A DNA stretch of 31,834 nt from Pleurocapsa sp. MO_226.B13 (lineage in GTDB: Bacteria; Cyanobacteriota; Cyanobacteriia; Cyanobacteriales; Xenococcaceae). The position numbers were made by a program, and so were the translations under genes. Positions within the stretch are counted from its first letter, which is position 1; every line of letters begins with the position of its first letter. This document shows positions 1 through 8,149 of the stretch, one piece after another. Under the pieces are notes generated by a model. That model had not been told where the DNA came from. It ran no database searches and saw only the letters and a list, made by a program, of their open reading frames with translations. Location: positions 1 to 31,834 of the forward strand of contig JASJEI010000047.1 in assembly GCA_030064795.1 (NCBI GenBank). The letters run 5' to 3'.

Positions 1-3
1 GTT

Positions 4-230
4 ATATGAAGTCCGCTTGATTACTTCCGATAAAATTTTGGCGTTTTTCTTTGCGCCTTTGCACCCAAGGCGACGGGTATCCTAAAGGTGCGGAAAGCAC
101 CGCCACGCATGCGCCTGAATTCAATTCAGGCGACCGTGGCGGACTAGCTTCGCGTCGTAAACGCCTTTGCGCGAGATTTAAAATATGTGCTATCTTCTTT
201 TTTTTAGAACTAATTTAACGGACTTCATAT
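4..230. mobile_element. MITE-like element with 12-bp terminal inverted repeats
   Basis: ATATGAAGTCCG at 4-15 is exactly reversed as CGGACTTCATAT at 219-230, bounding a 227-bp non-coding element. The middle holds a nested palindrome: CCGCCACG (100-107) pairs with CGTGGCGG (135-142), and inside it CGCCTGAATT (112-121) pairs with AATTCAGGCG (123-132). No ORF is present, so any movement would need a transposase supplied from elsewhere. The right terminal repeat reaches the first base of the flv3 stop triplet (230-232), so the element sits directly at the 3' end of flv3 and its hairpin could act as that gene's transcription terminator. Whether it is mobile is inference; the repeats are seen directly. 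Confidence 0.6.
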
Positions 231-1954
231 TAATAATGATTTCCGACTTTGCGGTGATGAACCGCAGTTAAGCCATCGGGATTAGAAACGCGACCTAGAT
301 CGACTTTGCTATAAACAATCCAGTGATCGCTGCATTCCATCCGACTAGACACCTCGCATTCTAAGTATGCTAAAGCATCAGCTAAAATAGGCGAACCATT
401 AGCTGCGGTCTGGGTATTGACTCCTGCAAAACGGTCTGCACCTGGTTTAAATCGCTTGAGGAAGTGTTTCATTAAGCCTTGATATTTGTCTTCTTCCAAA
501 ATATTGAGAACAAAGCGATCGCCTACCTGCATTAAAGATTCGATCGCCCGATCTTTAGCGACAGCAATGGTTAATCCTGGTGGTTCAAAACTTGCTTGAG
601 AGACCCAAGAAGCTAGCATCGCACTACTGACATCGCCCTTAGTTGCGGTAATAATATACAGTCCACCACTCAAACGACCCATGGCTTTATCGAGGTCGGT
701 ATCTAAAGACTTCATCTGCTTAACCAAGTCTTTGCGAGTGAGGAACTGTCCTAAATCTGTACCCGACTCTTCGCAGATTTGATAGTCTGCTTCGCTGGGA
801 GTATCTTTAATTTTGATCGCGGGGAAGGCGGGTTTCAAACCTGCTTCACGGAACTTGGTCATCAGTGGATCGATCGGTTCATCATCGTCACCATAGGATT
901 CAAACATCCCAATTAACTGCTTTTCTTTCGCAGCAGCCAGAACTGTCCCCATATTGGCAGTTATATCTTCCTGGTTACCGTTAGAAGGAGGCATTCCCAA
1001 AACAATACCCACAGAACGATTGACGATCTCATGAACTTCGGTACTATCAGCCGAGCGCAAATCGACCATCTCTACGGCTACCCCAGTCTTGGTGATTCCT
1101 TTAGCTACGGCTTGACTCAGACGATCGCTGTAGCCATAGTCGGAGATATAAAATACCGCTACGCTTTTATCAGCTTTGGTTTGGGCTTTACTCCAGTTAC
1201 GATAGCGGTTTAATAATTCGTTGAGATTGTGTCGTAACAAAGGTCCATGCCCATTAGCTACAAGGTTAATCTCTCCTAGGTTGTCCATCCGTTTCATCGC
1301 TGAAAGTACGGAACGAGCGTTAGGACCCATCAAGCAGTCATAGTAAAAGCGATAGTCTTTTTCAATCGCTTTGAGGTCTTCATCGTAGGTAGCATTGGAA
1401 CAGTAGTGCATTCCAAAGGCATCGCAGGTAAACAAAATACCTGTTTTGCGATCGTAACTAAAAATCGTATCGGGCCAGTGTAAATTGGGAGCGTTAACGA
1501 ATTCAATTATATGACCCCGACCTAAATCAAGTTGTTCGCCATTCTTGACAATCTGTTGTTTAAACGGTTGATGAACCAAGTCTTCCAGGAACTTGATTGC
1601 CATCTTAGCTGCCACTACCGTTGCTTGGGGCGCAAGGGCTAAAAAGTCTTTAACTAAACCACTGTGATCGGGTTCGGTATGACTGATAATTAGATAGTCG
1701 ATTTCTGTAGGGTCGATTAAACCTGTTAAAGCATCCAGATATAATTCGCGGAACTTAGCGTGAGAAGTATCAACTAGAGCGGTTTTGTCGCCACGAATTA
1801 AATAGGAATTGTAAGTAGTACCGTTTTGTAAGCCAAACTCTATATCAAAGCGATCGCGATCCCAATCTAGGGAACGAATTGCTATAGTATCGGGGGTTAT
1901 TTCGGTAGTTTGAATAGTTAACCTTGGTTGGGTTTTGATTGGTGTTGCGACCAT
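230..1954 (-). CDS. flv3: Flavodiiron protein Flv3 (O2 to water, NAD(P)H-dependent)
   Basis: 574 aa, the three-module layout of cyanobacterial class C flavodiiron proteins: metallo-beta-lactamase diiron domain (about 30-260), flavodoxin-like FMN domain (about 265-405) and a C-terminal flavin reductase domain (about 425-574). All canonical iron ligands are present: H92, E94 and D96 with H97 in SHTEPDHSG, H159 in NLHWPD, D178 in TCDAFG and H236 in NGHGP. This places it with Flv3/Flv2/Flv4-type proteins and not with Flv1, whose ligands are substituted. The N-terminal text (SLDWDRDRFDIEFG) is close to what I remember of Flv3. Family role: reduction of O2 to water beside photosystem I, usually with an Flv1 partner. 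No flv1 lies in this window. In heterocyst formers an Flv3B copy protects nitrogenase; whether this is such a copy cannot be told here. Confidence 0.9.
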   Translation of the reverse strand: MVATPIKTQPRLTIQTTEITPDTIAIRSLDWDRDRFDIEFGLQNGTTYNSYLIRGDKTALVDTSHAKFRELYLDALTGLIDPTEIDYLIISHTEPDHSGLVKDFLALAPQATVVAAKMAIKFLEDLVHQPFKQQIVKNGEQLDLGRGHIIEFVNAPNLHWPDTIFSYDRKTGILFTCDAFGMHYCSNATYDEDLKAIEKDYRFYYDCLMGPNARSVLSAMKRMDNLGEINLVANGHGPLLRHNLNELLNRYRNWSKAQTKADKSVAVFYISDYGYSDRLSQAVAKGITKTGVAVEMVDLRSADSTEVHEIVNRSVGIVLGMPPSNGNQEDITANMGTVLAAAKEKQLIGMFESYGDDDEPIDPLMTKFREAGLKPAFPAIKIKDTPSEADYQICEESGTDLGQFLTRKDLVKQMKSLDTDLDKAMGRLSGGLYIITATKGDVSSAMLASWVSQASFEPPGLTIAVAKDRAIESLMQVGDRFVLNILEEDKYQGLMKHFLKRFKPGADRFAGVNTQTAANGSPILADALAYLECEVSSRMECSDHWIVYSKVDLGRVSNPDGLTAVHHRKVGNHY

Positions 1955-2177
1955 AGCCCTCTTTTAAGTTTTATTAAATTTTTTTACTCTTTCTTTATTA
2001 TAAAAGCTTTTCGCTTTTTGCTTTGCACTGTAGATTCGGAGTCGATCGCTAATCCATACAGAGTTTTAATTAGTTTCTTTAAAAAAATATATGAATACAT
2101 TCGGGGTGGTTTTAATCCTGGCTTCGTCCTTTGTAATTAGTAATAGCGATCGCCAGCTTAAGACATAATCACAACTG

Positions 2178-2318
2178 TTATAGTCATTCCAAATAGAAAC
2201 CATAGGTATGAGTAACTAAGATAAAATCCGCTCTAACCCTACTAACTACTAACTACTAACTACTAACTACTAACGAAAAGCCAGTCAATTGTGAGGAAAT
2301 TAATTGGAATGACTATAA
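2178..2318. mobile_element. Short element with 15-bp terminal inverted repeats and an internal heptamer array
   Basis: TTATAGTCATTCCAA (2178-2192) is exactly reversed as TTGGAATGACTATAA (2304-2318), bounding 141 bp. Between them lies a tandem array of the heptamer ACTAACT, nearly five copies at 2241-2274. Heptamer arrays of this kind (STRR sequences) are known from cyanobacterial intergenic DNA. The element is about 110 bp upstream of the DUF202 gene. It has no coding capacity and looks like a MITE or transcribed hairpin into which a heptamer array expanded. Confidence 0.6.
2241..2274. repeat. STRR-type heptamer tandem repeat (ACTAACT)n
   Basis: Almost five perfect head-to-tail copies of ACTAACT. 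The unit is 7 bp, the common unit length of cyanobacterial short tandemly repeated repetitive sequences. It is nested inside the inverted-repeat element at 2178-2318. Confidence 0.8.
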
Positions 2319-2427
2319 ATAGATGTAGGGCTTCTCTCGCGTTAAGGGAAATTATTAATTATTGCTTATTGATTAGCAATCGCTGATTGTTCGATGCTAA
2401 AACTGTTTTAACCAAACCCATATTGCT

Positions 2428-2829
2428 ATGAGCGATCGCAAATCAAATATTAATACAGAATTAGCCAAAGAGCGTAACCGCGCTGCTGCCGAACGTACCT
2501 TAATGGCTTGGATTCGTACTTGTTTGGCGTTAATTAGTTTTGGTTTTGGAGTCGATCGCATTGTCACCGCTCTGCAGCAATCATTGGTGTTTGAAGATGT
2601 GGAAGATCCGCTTCATCTAACGCGAATTTTAGGTCTTTCTTTTATTGGTATTGGCACTAGCGCGATTATTTTAGCTGCTTTAGAACACCGTAGGGAACTA
2701 CGCCACATACAACGCGACGATTATATTTATCATCACCGTTCTTCTCTAGCTTTTACTGTTGCTATCTCAATATCTGTTACTGGATTGTTTGCCTTTATTG
2801 GTATTTTAATCAAGTCCTATAGTAGTTAA
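2428..2829 (+). CDS. DUF202 (YidH-type) membrane protein
   Basis: 133 aa. The N-terminal half carries the DUF202 signature region: NTELAKERNRAAAERTLMAW followed by IRTCLALISFGFGVDRIV. There are three hydrophobic segments, roughly residues 29-46, 70-88 and 108-128, with a charged, His/Arg-rich loop (HRRELRHIQRDDYIYHHRSS) between the last two. It is predicted to sit in the inner (plasma) membrane. The biochemical function of the family is not established. It stands alone, transcribed away from flv3, behind the repeat element at 2178-2318, with no obvious operon partner. Confidence 0.8.
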   Translation: MSDRKSNINTELAKERNRAAAERTLMAWIRTCLALISFGFGVDRIVTALQQSLVFEDVEDPLHLTRILGLSFIGIGTSAIILAALEHRRELRHIQRDDYIYHHRSSLAFTVAISISVTGLFAFIGILIKSYSS

Positions 2830-2942
2830 CCCATAGGACTTGCGGGCTGGGGATAAATTGCATCGACAAAATAAAACGATGAAATACCAAAGATTATTTG
2901 ATTGATAATTCATCATCGATCATTTTGAGATTACAGATAATC

Positions 2943-3140
2943 TCATTCTTCAACCGTATGCCCTGCTGCCGTAATTACTTGTTTAATTGAAGCTTCCGAT
3001 GCCTCAGTGTCTACTGATACTTGTTTAGTATTGAGATCGATCTCTACTTTGGCTTTTGGTTCGTGGGTGAGAATAGCATCTTTAACGGTTGAGACGCAGC
3101 CATCACAAACCATACTTGGTACTTTTAGTTCAATTGTCAT
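2943..3140 (-). CDS. Heavy-metal-associated (HMA) domain protein, Atx1-like copper chaperone
   Basis: 65 aa, a single HMA domain with beta-alpha-beta-beta-alpha-beta layout. The metal site is MVCDGC (M-x-C-x2-C, Cys12 and Cys15), and a conserved AAGHTVEE tail follows. The size and sequence fit the cyanobacterial Atx1-like copper chaperone that hands Cu(I) to P1-type ATPases for plastocyanin and cytochrome oxidase. No copper ATPase is nearby, so the metal is inferred from the family. The His-containing loop of the Synechocystis protein is not obvious here. It lies 35 bp downstream of the phosphotransacetylase-family gene on the same strand and may be co-transcribed with it. Confidence 0.8.
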   Translation of the reverse strand: MTIELKVPSMVCDGCVSTVKDAILTHEPKAKVEIDLNTKQVSVDTEASEASIKQVITAAGHTVEE

Positions 3141-3175
3141 GGAAATAATATTTTAAATTTTAGATTAAATTTATC

Positions 3176-4267
3176 TTAGACCGATCTGGCAACTTCCAAA
3201 CCGAGTTGCTGAAGCAATCGATCGAGATCGAAATTTTCTTTCATTAAACGTTGAATTTGTCCGACTTTAATTTCTTCGTGAATAGGCACTTTACCAAAGG
3301 CAGCATCCACCACTTCTACGGTAGTTAAGGTATCTGTATCTACCGAAAGGATGGGAATTTCTAGACTAACAGCACGCTCGATAATTAAGTCTTTGGGGGG
3401 AATACGACCAGTTAAAATAAGACAATGAGTAGAAGTTTCTAAAGCAGCCATCTGAAGTTCGGCGCGATCGCCACCTGTAACTACCGCCATATTATCCCTC
3501 TGACGGAAGTAACCCAAAGCAGAATTGACGTTCATCGCCCCGATACTCAGGCTTTCTACCATCCAATCTAAATGTTCTGCACAACACAAAACTTTAGCAT
3601 CGAGCCTAGTGGCTATTTCTCGCACGCTAACGCTGTTGAGAATCGAATCTGTAGGGATCATACCCAAAACAGGAATTCCTTGCCTTTCTAGGTAAGGTTT
3701 AACCGTTTCGCTAGCCGTAGTCAATTCTGTCTCTGGAATGTCGTTAATTAAAATTCCTAATAAGCGATCGCCTAAAAACTTTTTCGCGGTTAACAGGCTA
3801 TCAACCATCGTCAGGGGATGATAACGAGCAACTAACAAAATTGAAGCATCAATGGATTCGGCAATTTCTGGGACAGATAAATTAAAAACGCTACCTTCCC
3901 AAAGATTACTCGGCCCTTCTAATAAAACCAAATCGCCTTCAATCCCATCAACATATTGCTTCAAAGCTTGAGAATAGTCTTGGTTATCTTCTCCTTGTAA
4001 ACGCCGATTAATTGTTTGACGGTTGAGAAACAATAAAGGGGTTTTGACCTGATTTGCCGATAATTCTAAGATAGTGGACAGAAAATCAACATCTGTCGTT
4101 TTTTCTCGATCGCTAAAATTTTTCCGTAAATCTGTTGCTAAAGGTTGTCCATAACCAATAGATATGTCTTTTTCTGAAGATAAATGGCTCAGACCTAAAA
4201 TAGTTGCCGATTTACCGCTGTGGGCTTCCGTTGAAGCTATCAGAAGATGTTTAGCAGATTTAACCAC
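3176..4267 (-). CDS. Phosphotransacetylase-family protein (BioD-like P-loop plus DRTGG domain)
   Basis: 363 aa. The N-terminus is a BioD/CobQ-like P-loop domain (AHSGKSATILGL near residues 16-27; further nucleotide-fold segments around LVLLEGPSNLWEG and SILLVARYHP). The C-terminal half contains a DRTGG-type domain recognised by VVTGGDRAELQMAALE. This equals the N-terminal regulatory half of long Pta enzymes without the catalytic acetyltransferase domain, so it is probably not a phosphotransacetylase itself. The start is GTG at 4265-4267, preceded by AAGGAG. The upstream neighbour on the same strand is the EbsA-like gene, 35 bp away, a pairing I recall from other cyanobacteria. Function is unknown; a nucleotide- or ligand-sensing role is inference. 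Confidence 0.75.
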   Translation of the reverse strand: MVKSAKHLLIASTEAHSGKSATILGLSHLSSEKDISIGYGQPLATDLRKNFSDREKTTDVDFLSTILELSANQVKTPLLFLNRQTINRRLQGEDNQDYSQALKQYVDGIEGDLVLLEGPSNLWEGSVFNLSVPEIAESIDASILLVARYHPLTMVDSLLTAKKFLGDRLLGILINDIPETELTTASETVKPYLERQGIPVLGMIPTDSILNSVSVREIATRLDAKVLCCAEHLDWMVESLSIGAMNVNSALGYFRQRDNMAVVTGGDRAELQMAALETSTHCLILTGRIPPKDLIIERAVSLEIPILSVDTDTLTTVEVVDAAFGKVPIHEEIKVGQIQRLMKENFDLDRLLQQLGLEVARSV

Positions 4268-4302
4268 GCCCGCGCTCCTTGTTGATTATAATTTACTTTT
4301 TG

Positions 4303-4677
4303 CTATTCATAGCGCAACAGTTTTCGGTAGAAATTTCTCGGAAAATCTGTTGTCTTAGAACGTTTAAAGTTCATGATGACATCAATTAGGTAATCAATAA
4401 ACTCTGAGTTAGACAATGTTACTTCATAACTTAATTCTGCCTGTCCGTCAAATTGTAAACGGCAACGAGTTAATTCTGAAGGTAATTTGGATACATACCA
4501 GCTAGCAACAAAAGGAATACTTTCTCCTCCTTCTACCTGTCGCTCTCCCTCTAAGGATGCCTGACGATATAAAGCGATCGCATGAGGCAACCAACTATGT
4601 TTATTTTTAGAATAATAGGGTACGTAGATGATTACGTCTGCTCTACTGGCAGGTTTAATTTGTTCAATAGTGGACAT
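4303..4677 (-). CDS. ebsA: EbsA-like protein (type IV pilus assembly / biofilm suppression family)
   Basis: 124 aa, soluble, without signal peptide or membrane segment. Segments such as DVIIYVPYYSKNK, GGESIPFVASWYVSKLPSEL and RLQFDGQAELSYEVTLSN match my memory of a conserved cyanobacterial family annotated EbsA. In Synechococcus elongatus that protein is needed for type IV pilus assembly and biofilm self-suppression. No pilus genes are in the window, so the assignment rests on sequence memory alone. The next gene on the strand is the BioD/DRTGG protein. If the family call is wrong it remains a conserved cyanobacterial hypothetical. Confidence 0.55.
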   Translation of the reverse strand: MSTIEQIKPASRADVIIYVPYYSKNKHSWLPHAIALYRQASLEGERQVEGGESIPFVASWYVSKLPSELTRCRLQFDGQAELSYEVTLSNSEFIDYLIDVIMNFKRSKTTDFPRNFYRKLLRYE

Positions 4678-4827
4678 ACGATCTAATTTTGACTGTTGTG
4701 TGGCATGATAAAAAGACTTTCTAAGTTATAACATCAGTTTTTTGAGACCACCTGCTCAAATTAACGCTGCTGCGGTCAAAATTGGCAGCTATGAATATAG
4801 CAATCCTATCTCAATTAGTCCCTCGAC

Positions 4828-5970
4828 CTAATCTTCAAGCTCGTGTTCTAAACCTACTGCTTCGCTAATACTATTTAAACCCTTCTCTTCCAACCTAGCC
4901 AACAAGCCAGATAAAACCTCTCTAACCAGCCAAGGGCCTTGATAAACCCAACCAGTATAAACTTGTAATAAACTCGCGCCAGCAATTATTTTTGACCAGG
5001 CATCTTCGGCGGTAAAAATACCTCCAACGCCAATTATCGGTAATTTCCCTTCAGTTTCTCGATAAACAAAACGTATTATTTCAGTAGAACGCTCTCTAAC
5101 AGGTAGTCCGCTAATTCCTCCCGCTTCGTCTTTAATACTGTTGCCTGTTTCTTGTAGAATCTTGGTCTTTAAACCATCACGGCGAATGGTGGTGTTGGTA
5201 GCAATTACACCAGCCAGATGATATTCAGTTGCCAAGTTTAAAATATCCTTAATATCATCCCCTTCCAGATCGGGAGCGATTTTAATAAGTATAGGTTTAT
5301 GTTGGGGATTTGCTGTCTGCAATCGAGATAAAATCGGTTTTAATTGTTCCCCTGCTTGAAGCGATCGCAAACCTGGAGTATTAGGCGAACTGACATTAAC
5401 CACAAAGTAATCTGCTACATCTACTAAATACTTAAAACTACCTACATAGTCTGCTGCTGCCTCTTCTAAGGGTGCTATTTTTGATTTACAAAGATTGATG
5501 CCAATCGGAATCTTACGGGGTTGTCTGCGCCAAGTCTGTGCCAGAGTATCAGCCATTACCGCTGCACCCAGATTGTTTGCACCCATGCGATTGAGGGCTG
5601 CTTTATCTTCGGGGAGGCGAAACATCCTCGGGCGAGGATTTCCTGGTTGAGCGTGGAGAGTCACCGCACCTAATTCGGCAAAACCAAAACCCAAACTACT
5701 CCAGATTCCCGCAGCCGTTCCATCCTTGTCAAACCCCGCAGCTAAACCAAAAGGGTTCTTAAAATCTAATCCCCACAATGTCTGTTGCAAACGAGAATCT
5801 CGCAGACAAAAAGACTTTTCTAACTGCTTGAGTGCCAAACTACCCCAGACAGAATGACGATTGGTTTCCAGGTTGTGTAAATACTTAAGCAGTTGACGAT
5901 GAGCAGTCTCAGGATCGCTTTTAACAGCAGAAAGTAATAAGGGATAAAAAGGCTTAGTAAAATTAAACAT
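4828..5970 (-). CDS. pyrD: Dihydroorotate dehydrogenase (quinone), class 2
   Basis: 380 aa, the length of class 2 PyrD. It oxidises dihydroorotate to orotate in pyrimidine synthesis, passing electrons through FMN to membrane quinone. The amphipathic N-terminus (residues 1-40) is the class 2 membrane-association region. FMN and substrate signatures are visible: [41 protein letters not shown], the catalytic-serine segment [28 protein letters not shown] and the phosphate-binding IIGVGGI. The sequence looks intact. The coiled-coil gene upstream on the same strand is 56 bp away, so the two may form one transcript. Confidence 0.95.
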   Translation of the reverse strand: MFNFTKPFYPLLLSAVKSDPETAHRQLLKYLHNLETNRHSVWGSLALKQLEKSFCLRDSRLQQTLWGLDFKNPFGLAAGFDKDGTAAGIWSSLGFGFAELGAVTLHAQPGNPRPRMFRLPEDKAALNRMGANNLGAAVMADTLAQTWRRQPRKIPIGINLCKSKIAPLEEAAADYVGSFKYLVDVADYFVVNVSSPNTPGLRSLQAGEQLKPILSRLQTANPQHKPILIKIAPDLEGDDIKDILNLATEYHLAGVIATNTTIRRDGLKTKILQETGNSIKDEAGGISGLPVRERSTEIIRFVYRETEGKLPIIGVGGIFTAEDAWSKIIAGASLLQVYTGWVYQGPWLVREVLSGLLARLEEKGLNSISEAVGLEHELED

Positions 5971-6026
5971 TATGTTTTGTCAGTTCGGAGTTTGGAGTAA
6001 AGAGTTGGGAGTTGGAAATCCTATTT

Positions 6027-6476
6027 TTACTTATTACTTAATTGTTCTTGCAATCTATCCAACTCTTCTCGATCTCGTTTCAATTCTTGTTCCAATTCTT
6101 GTAATTGTTCGCGACGGGTTTCAATTTCCAGCGCACGGCGGTTTAACTCTAAATTTTGAGCGGTAATTTCCTGTCGCCACTGTTCTACTTTGCGTTGTTC
6201 GGTTTCGATAAACTGAGGATCGATCGCATTTTTAGTTAAATATTGTTGTAGAATGCTCAAAACCCATTCCTTTGCGTCTTGAATGCTAATTATTTGTCGG
6301 TTGCGATCCATTTCTACCAAGACTAAAACTCCAGCACAAAGAGAACTTTCTTTTGCCAGCAGCAAAGTCTCAGAATTACCGACTTCCCAGACATATTCTG
6401 ATTCTTGATGAGCAAGTACCTGTAGTTGTATTTCTCCCGAATTGGGGTTAACTTCAACTTGAGCTAGGTATAACAT
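6027..6476 (-). CDS. Conserved hypothetical protein with C-terminal coiled coil
   Basis: 149 aa. The first about 70 residues look like a small beta-rich domain (LYLAQVEVNPNSGEIQLQVL, then LVLVEMDRNRQIISIQDA). From about residue 90 to the end it is a long charged heptad region rich in Glu, Gln, Arg and Leu (RREQLQELEQELKRDREELD), a clear coiled coil. It lacks membrane segments and catalytic motifs. It lies upstream of pyrD on the same strand. It resembles cyanobacterial proteins of unknown function; no role can be given. Confidence 0.7.
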   Translation of the reverse strand: MLYLAQVEVNPNSGEIQLQVLAHQESEYVWEVGNSETLLLAKESSLCAGVLVLVEMDRNRQIISIQDAKEWVLSILQQYLTKNAIDPQFIETEQRKVEQWRQEITAQNLELNRRALEIETRREQLQELEQELKRDREELDRLQEQLSNK

Positions 6477-6634
6477 GGCTTATAGGAGTCTTGGGCATAA
6501 ATGTAATTAGCTAGATCATTAATAATACTTTTACTTTAATCGATTTAAAAGCTCCTTTGATATATCTGTTTATTTTCTTCTACAAATTCCCAATCTATTA
6601 GCATAGCAATATGCTCAATTTAGACTAAATTACA

Positions 6635-6960
6635 ATGACTCAACCAATCTCGATCGAGCCGCAGGAATTGGAAACCTGGCTGGATGAGTTCATGGCAAAA
6701 CAAATGGAAAAGTTACATATTCCAGGGGTGACTTTTTCTCTCATGCAAAATGGCGAACTTTTGTTGGCAGACTACCGCCAAACGGATGCAGCAACAGCAA
6801 TTTACTCACGACTCTCGTTTGGCTGGATGGTGTTGGGGTTTTGGAGAATCTTTTGTTAATCAACAAAGAGTAACTTATCATGCTGGTGGCTTGCCTGGGT
6901 TTATCAGTCTGTTGCATTTATTTCCCGATCTCAATTTGGGTTTATTTAGTTTATATAGCC
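6635..6960 (+). pseudogene. Serine hydrolase (beta-lactamase class C-like) remnant, 5' part
   Basis: The reading frame starts like cyanobacterial serine hydrolases (ELETWLDEFMAKQMEKLHIP then GVTFSLMQNGELLLA). Around 6760-6800 the frame shifts and the text jumps to a late part of the same family, ending in VTYHAGGLPGFISLLHLFPD, the H-x-G-G segment near the third catalytic motif. The catalytic SxxK and YxN regions that should lie between them are absent, so at least several hundred bases are deleted. Around 6960 similarity stops and transposase sequence begins. The gene is inactive. Confidence 0.75.
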
Positions 6961-7832
6961 GTATTAGTGCCGCCAAAGTGCGTCGTCAACTAATCGCGCA
7001 AAAAGGTGATCGTGATGAGGAACTTCCGCAGTCGGAAGTAATTCGACAACGACGAGAGCGAAATGAACTACCGTTTGAGAAGAGTAGTGAAAGGGAAACC
7101 GCAAAAGAAAATACCAGAAACCGACGCCATTTTTGAGCAAGTGAACCAAATCAATCAACAAGCTGATGAGGATGAAACTACATTACGCATTTCCATAGAT
7201 GCCAAAACAGCAGTCAAAGTTGGGGACTATGACCGAGGGGGAAAAAAATCGGGTCACTACCTTGGCAACCGACCATGATTTTCAGCCAGTGGCAACTCTG
7301 ACACCTGTGGGCATTTTTTTGCCTCAATACAATGAACTGTATCTGTTTTTTGTTACTTCTAAAGTTACCGCAGATTGCCTGGTGGATTTGCGCTTAGATC
7401 TGGTAGCAAGAGGTTAAGGACCGCTTCGAGTCAATTACCTCATGGGTGATTAATGCCGATAATGGACCCGAGAATCATTCCCGTCGGACTCAATTTATGC
7501 ATCGATTGGTCAATTGGGTCAACACTGAACACATCCCGATTCAGTTGGCTTACTATCCTCCTGAGCACAGTAAATATAATGCTGTTGAAAGAACTTTTGG
7601 TTGGCTAGAACAACATTGGAATGGGAGTTTACTTGATACTGTTGATCCGGTACTAAACTTGGCTCAAAGCTTAGAATTTAAGGGTCAGCGCCCCGTAGTC
7701 AAATTGGTGACTCAGGTTTATGAAACTGGAGTTAAATTGTCTCAAAAAGCTATGAATGAGCTGGAGAAGCAGTTTCAACGTTTACCAGGATTAGAGAAAT
7801 GGTTTGTTGAAATCCCAGTTAGCATTGCGTAG
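6961..7832 (+). mobile_element. ISAzo13-family insertion sequence remnant, transposase broken into several frames
   Basis: Transposase text runs continuously through three frames: SAAKVRRQLIAQKGDRDEEL (about 6966-7060), KPQKKIPETDAIFEQVNQIN to DAKTAVKVGDYDRGGK (about 7088-7250), then TDHDFQPVATLTPVGIFLPQ (to about 7405), then QEVKDRFESITSWVINADNG through NHSRRTQFM and YYPPEHSKYNAVERTFGWLE to GLEKWFVEIP (stop near 7832). These are segments I recognise from ISAzo13-type DDE transposases. Frameshifts lie near 7060-7090, near the G/A homopolymer run at about 7245, and near 7406. The N-terminus is incomplete. Terminal inverted repeats and target duplication were not identified. It is inserted in the serine hydrolase remnant and is not functional as read. 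Confidence 0.8.
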
Positions 7833-7859
7833 CTATTGGATGACTTTTTTCTTGGATTG

Positions 7860-7916
7860 CTCTTAGTAGGTTAGGTAGAACGAAGTGAAACCCAATACAT
7901 AACCTACGACTAAGAG
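7860..7916. repeat. Imperfect inverted repeat (hairpin) behind the insertion sequence
   Basis: CTCTTAGT plus AGGTTA at 7860-7873 pairs with TAACCT plus ACTAAGAG at 7900-7916, with a small bulge. The loop (GTAGAACGAAGTGAAACCCA) resembles repeats common in cyanobacterial intergenic DNA. It lies just after the transposase stop and may be part of the insertion sequence end or an unrelated repeat. Confidence 0.55.
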
Positions 7917-7919
7917 CCA

Positions 7920-8027
7920 GTTGGCAATCTTTTAAGTTTTACTGACGAATTAAATCGCATTGATACTTGTGGCGAACAACCTTTTAATTTCAGTCTCGCT
8001 CTCAGAGCTATTGATAGCGATAGTTAA
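7920..8027 (+). pseudogene. Possible 3' tail of the gene interrupted by the insertion sequence
   Basis: After the transposase and hairpin there is an open frame on the + strand, in part LNRIDTCGEQPFNFSLALRA, ending in TAA at 8025-8027. It has no start codon of its own. It is followed 12 bp later by a plausible rho-independent terminator, which fits the 3' end of a once longer gene. Its position suggests it belongs to the interrupted serine hydrolase, but I do not recognise the tail itself, so that link is inference. Confidence 0.3.
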
Positions 8028-8039
8028 ATTACCAAAAGA

Positions 8040-8078
8040 AACATCTCAATAAGCAATAAGATCGAGATGTTCCTTTTT
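8040..8078 (+). terminator. Rho-independent terminator
   Basis: AACATCTC (8040-8047) pairs with GAGATGTT (8064-8071), followed by CC and five T (8074-8078). It lies 12 bp after the TAA of the open tail that ends at 8027 and faces the convergent carotenoid oxygenase gene. Confidence 0.6.
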
Positions 8079-8149
8079 CAGCGATCGCCTTGTACTGTTC
8101 AGTCAAATGTTCAAAAAAGCTCGTTCTCTAAAACGGCGATCGCTTGTGA

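Noticed and set aside
7860..8149. Possible rest of the insertion sequence, including its right end
   Set aside because: No terminal inverted repeat or target duplication could be matched to a left end near 6960, so the element boundary was kept at the transposase stop.
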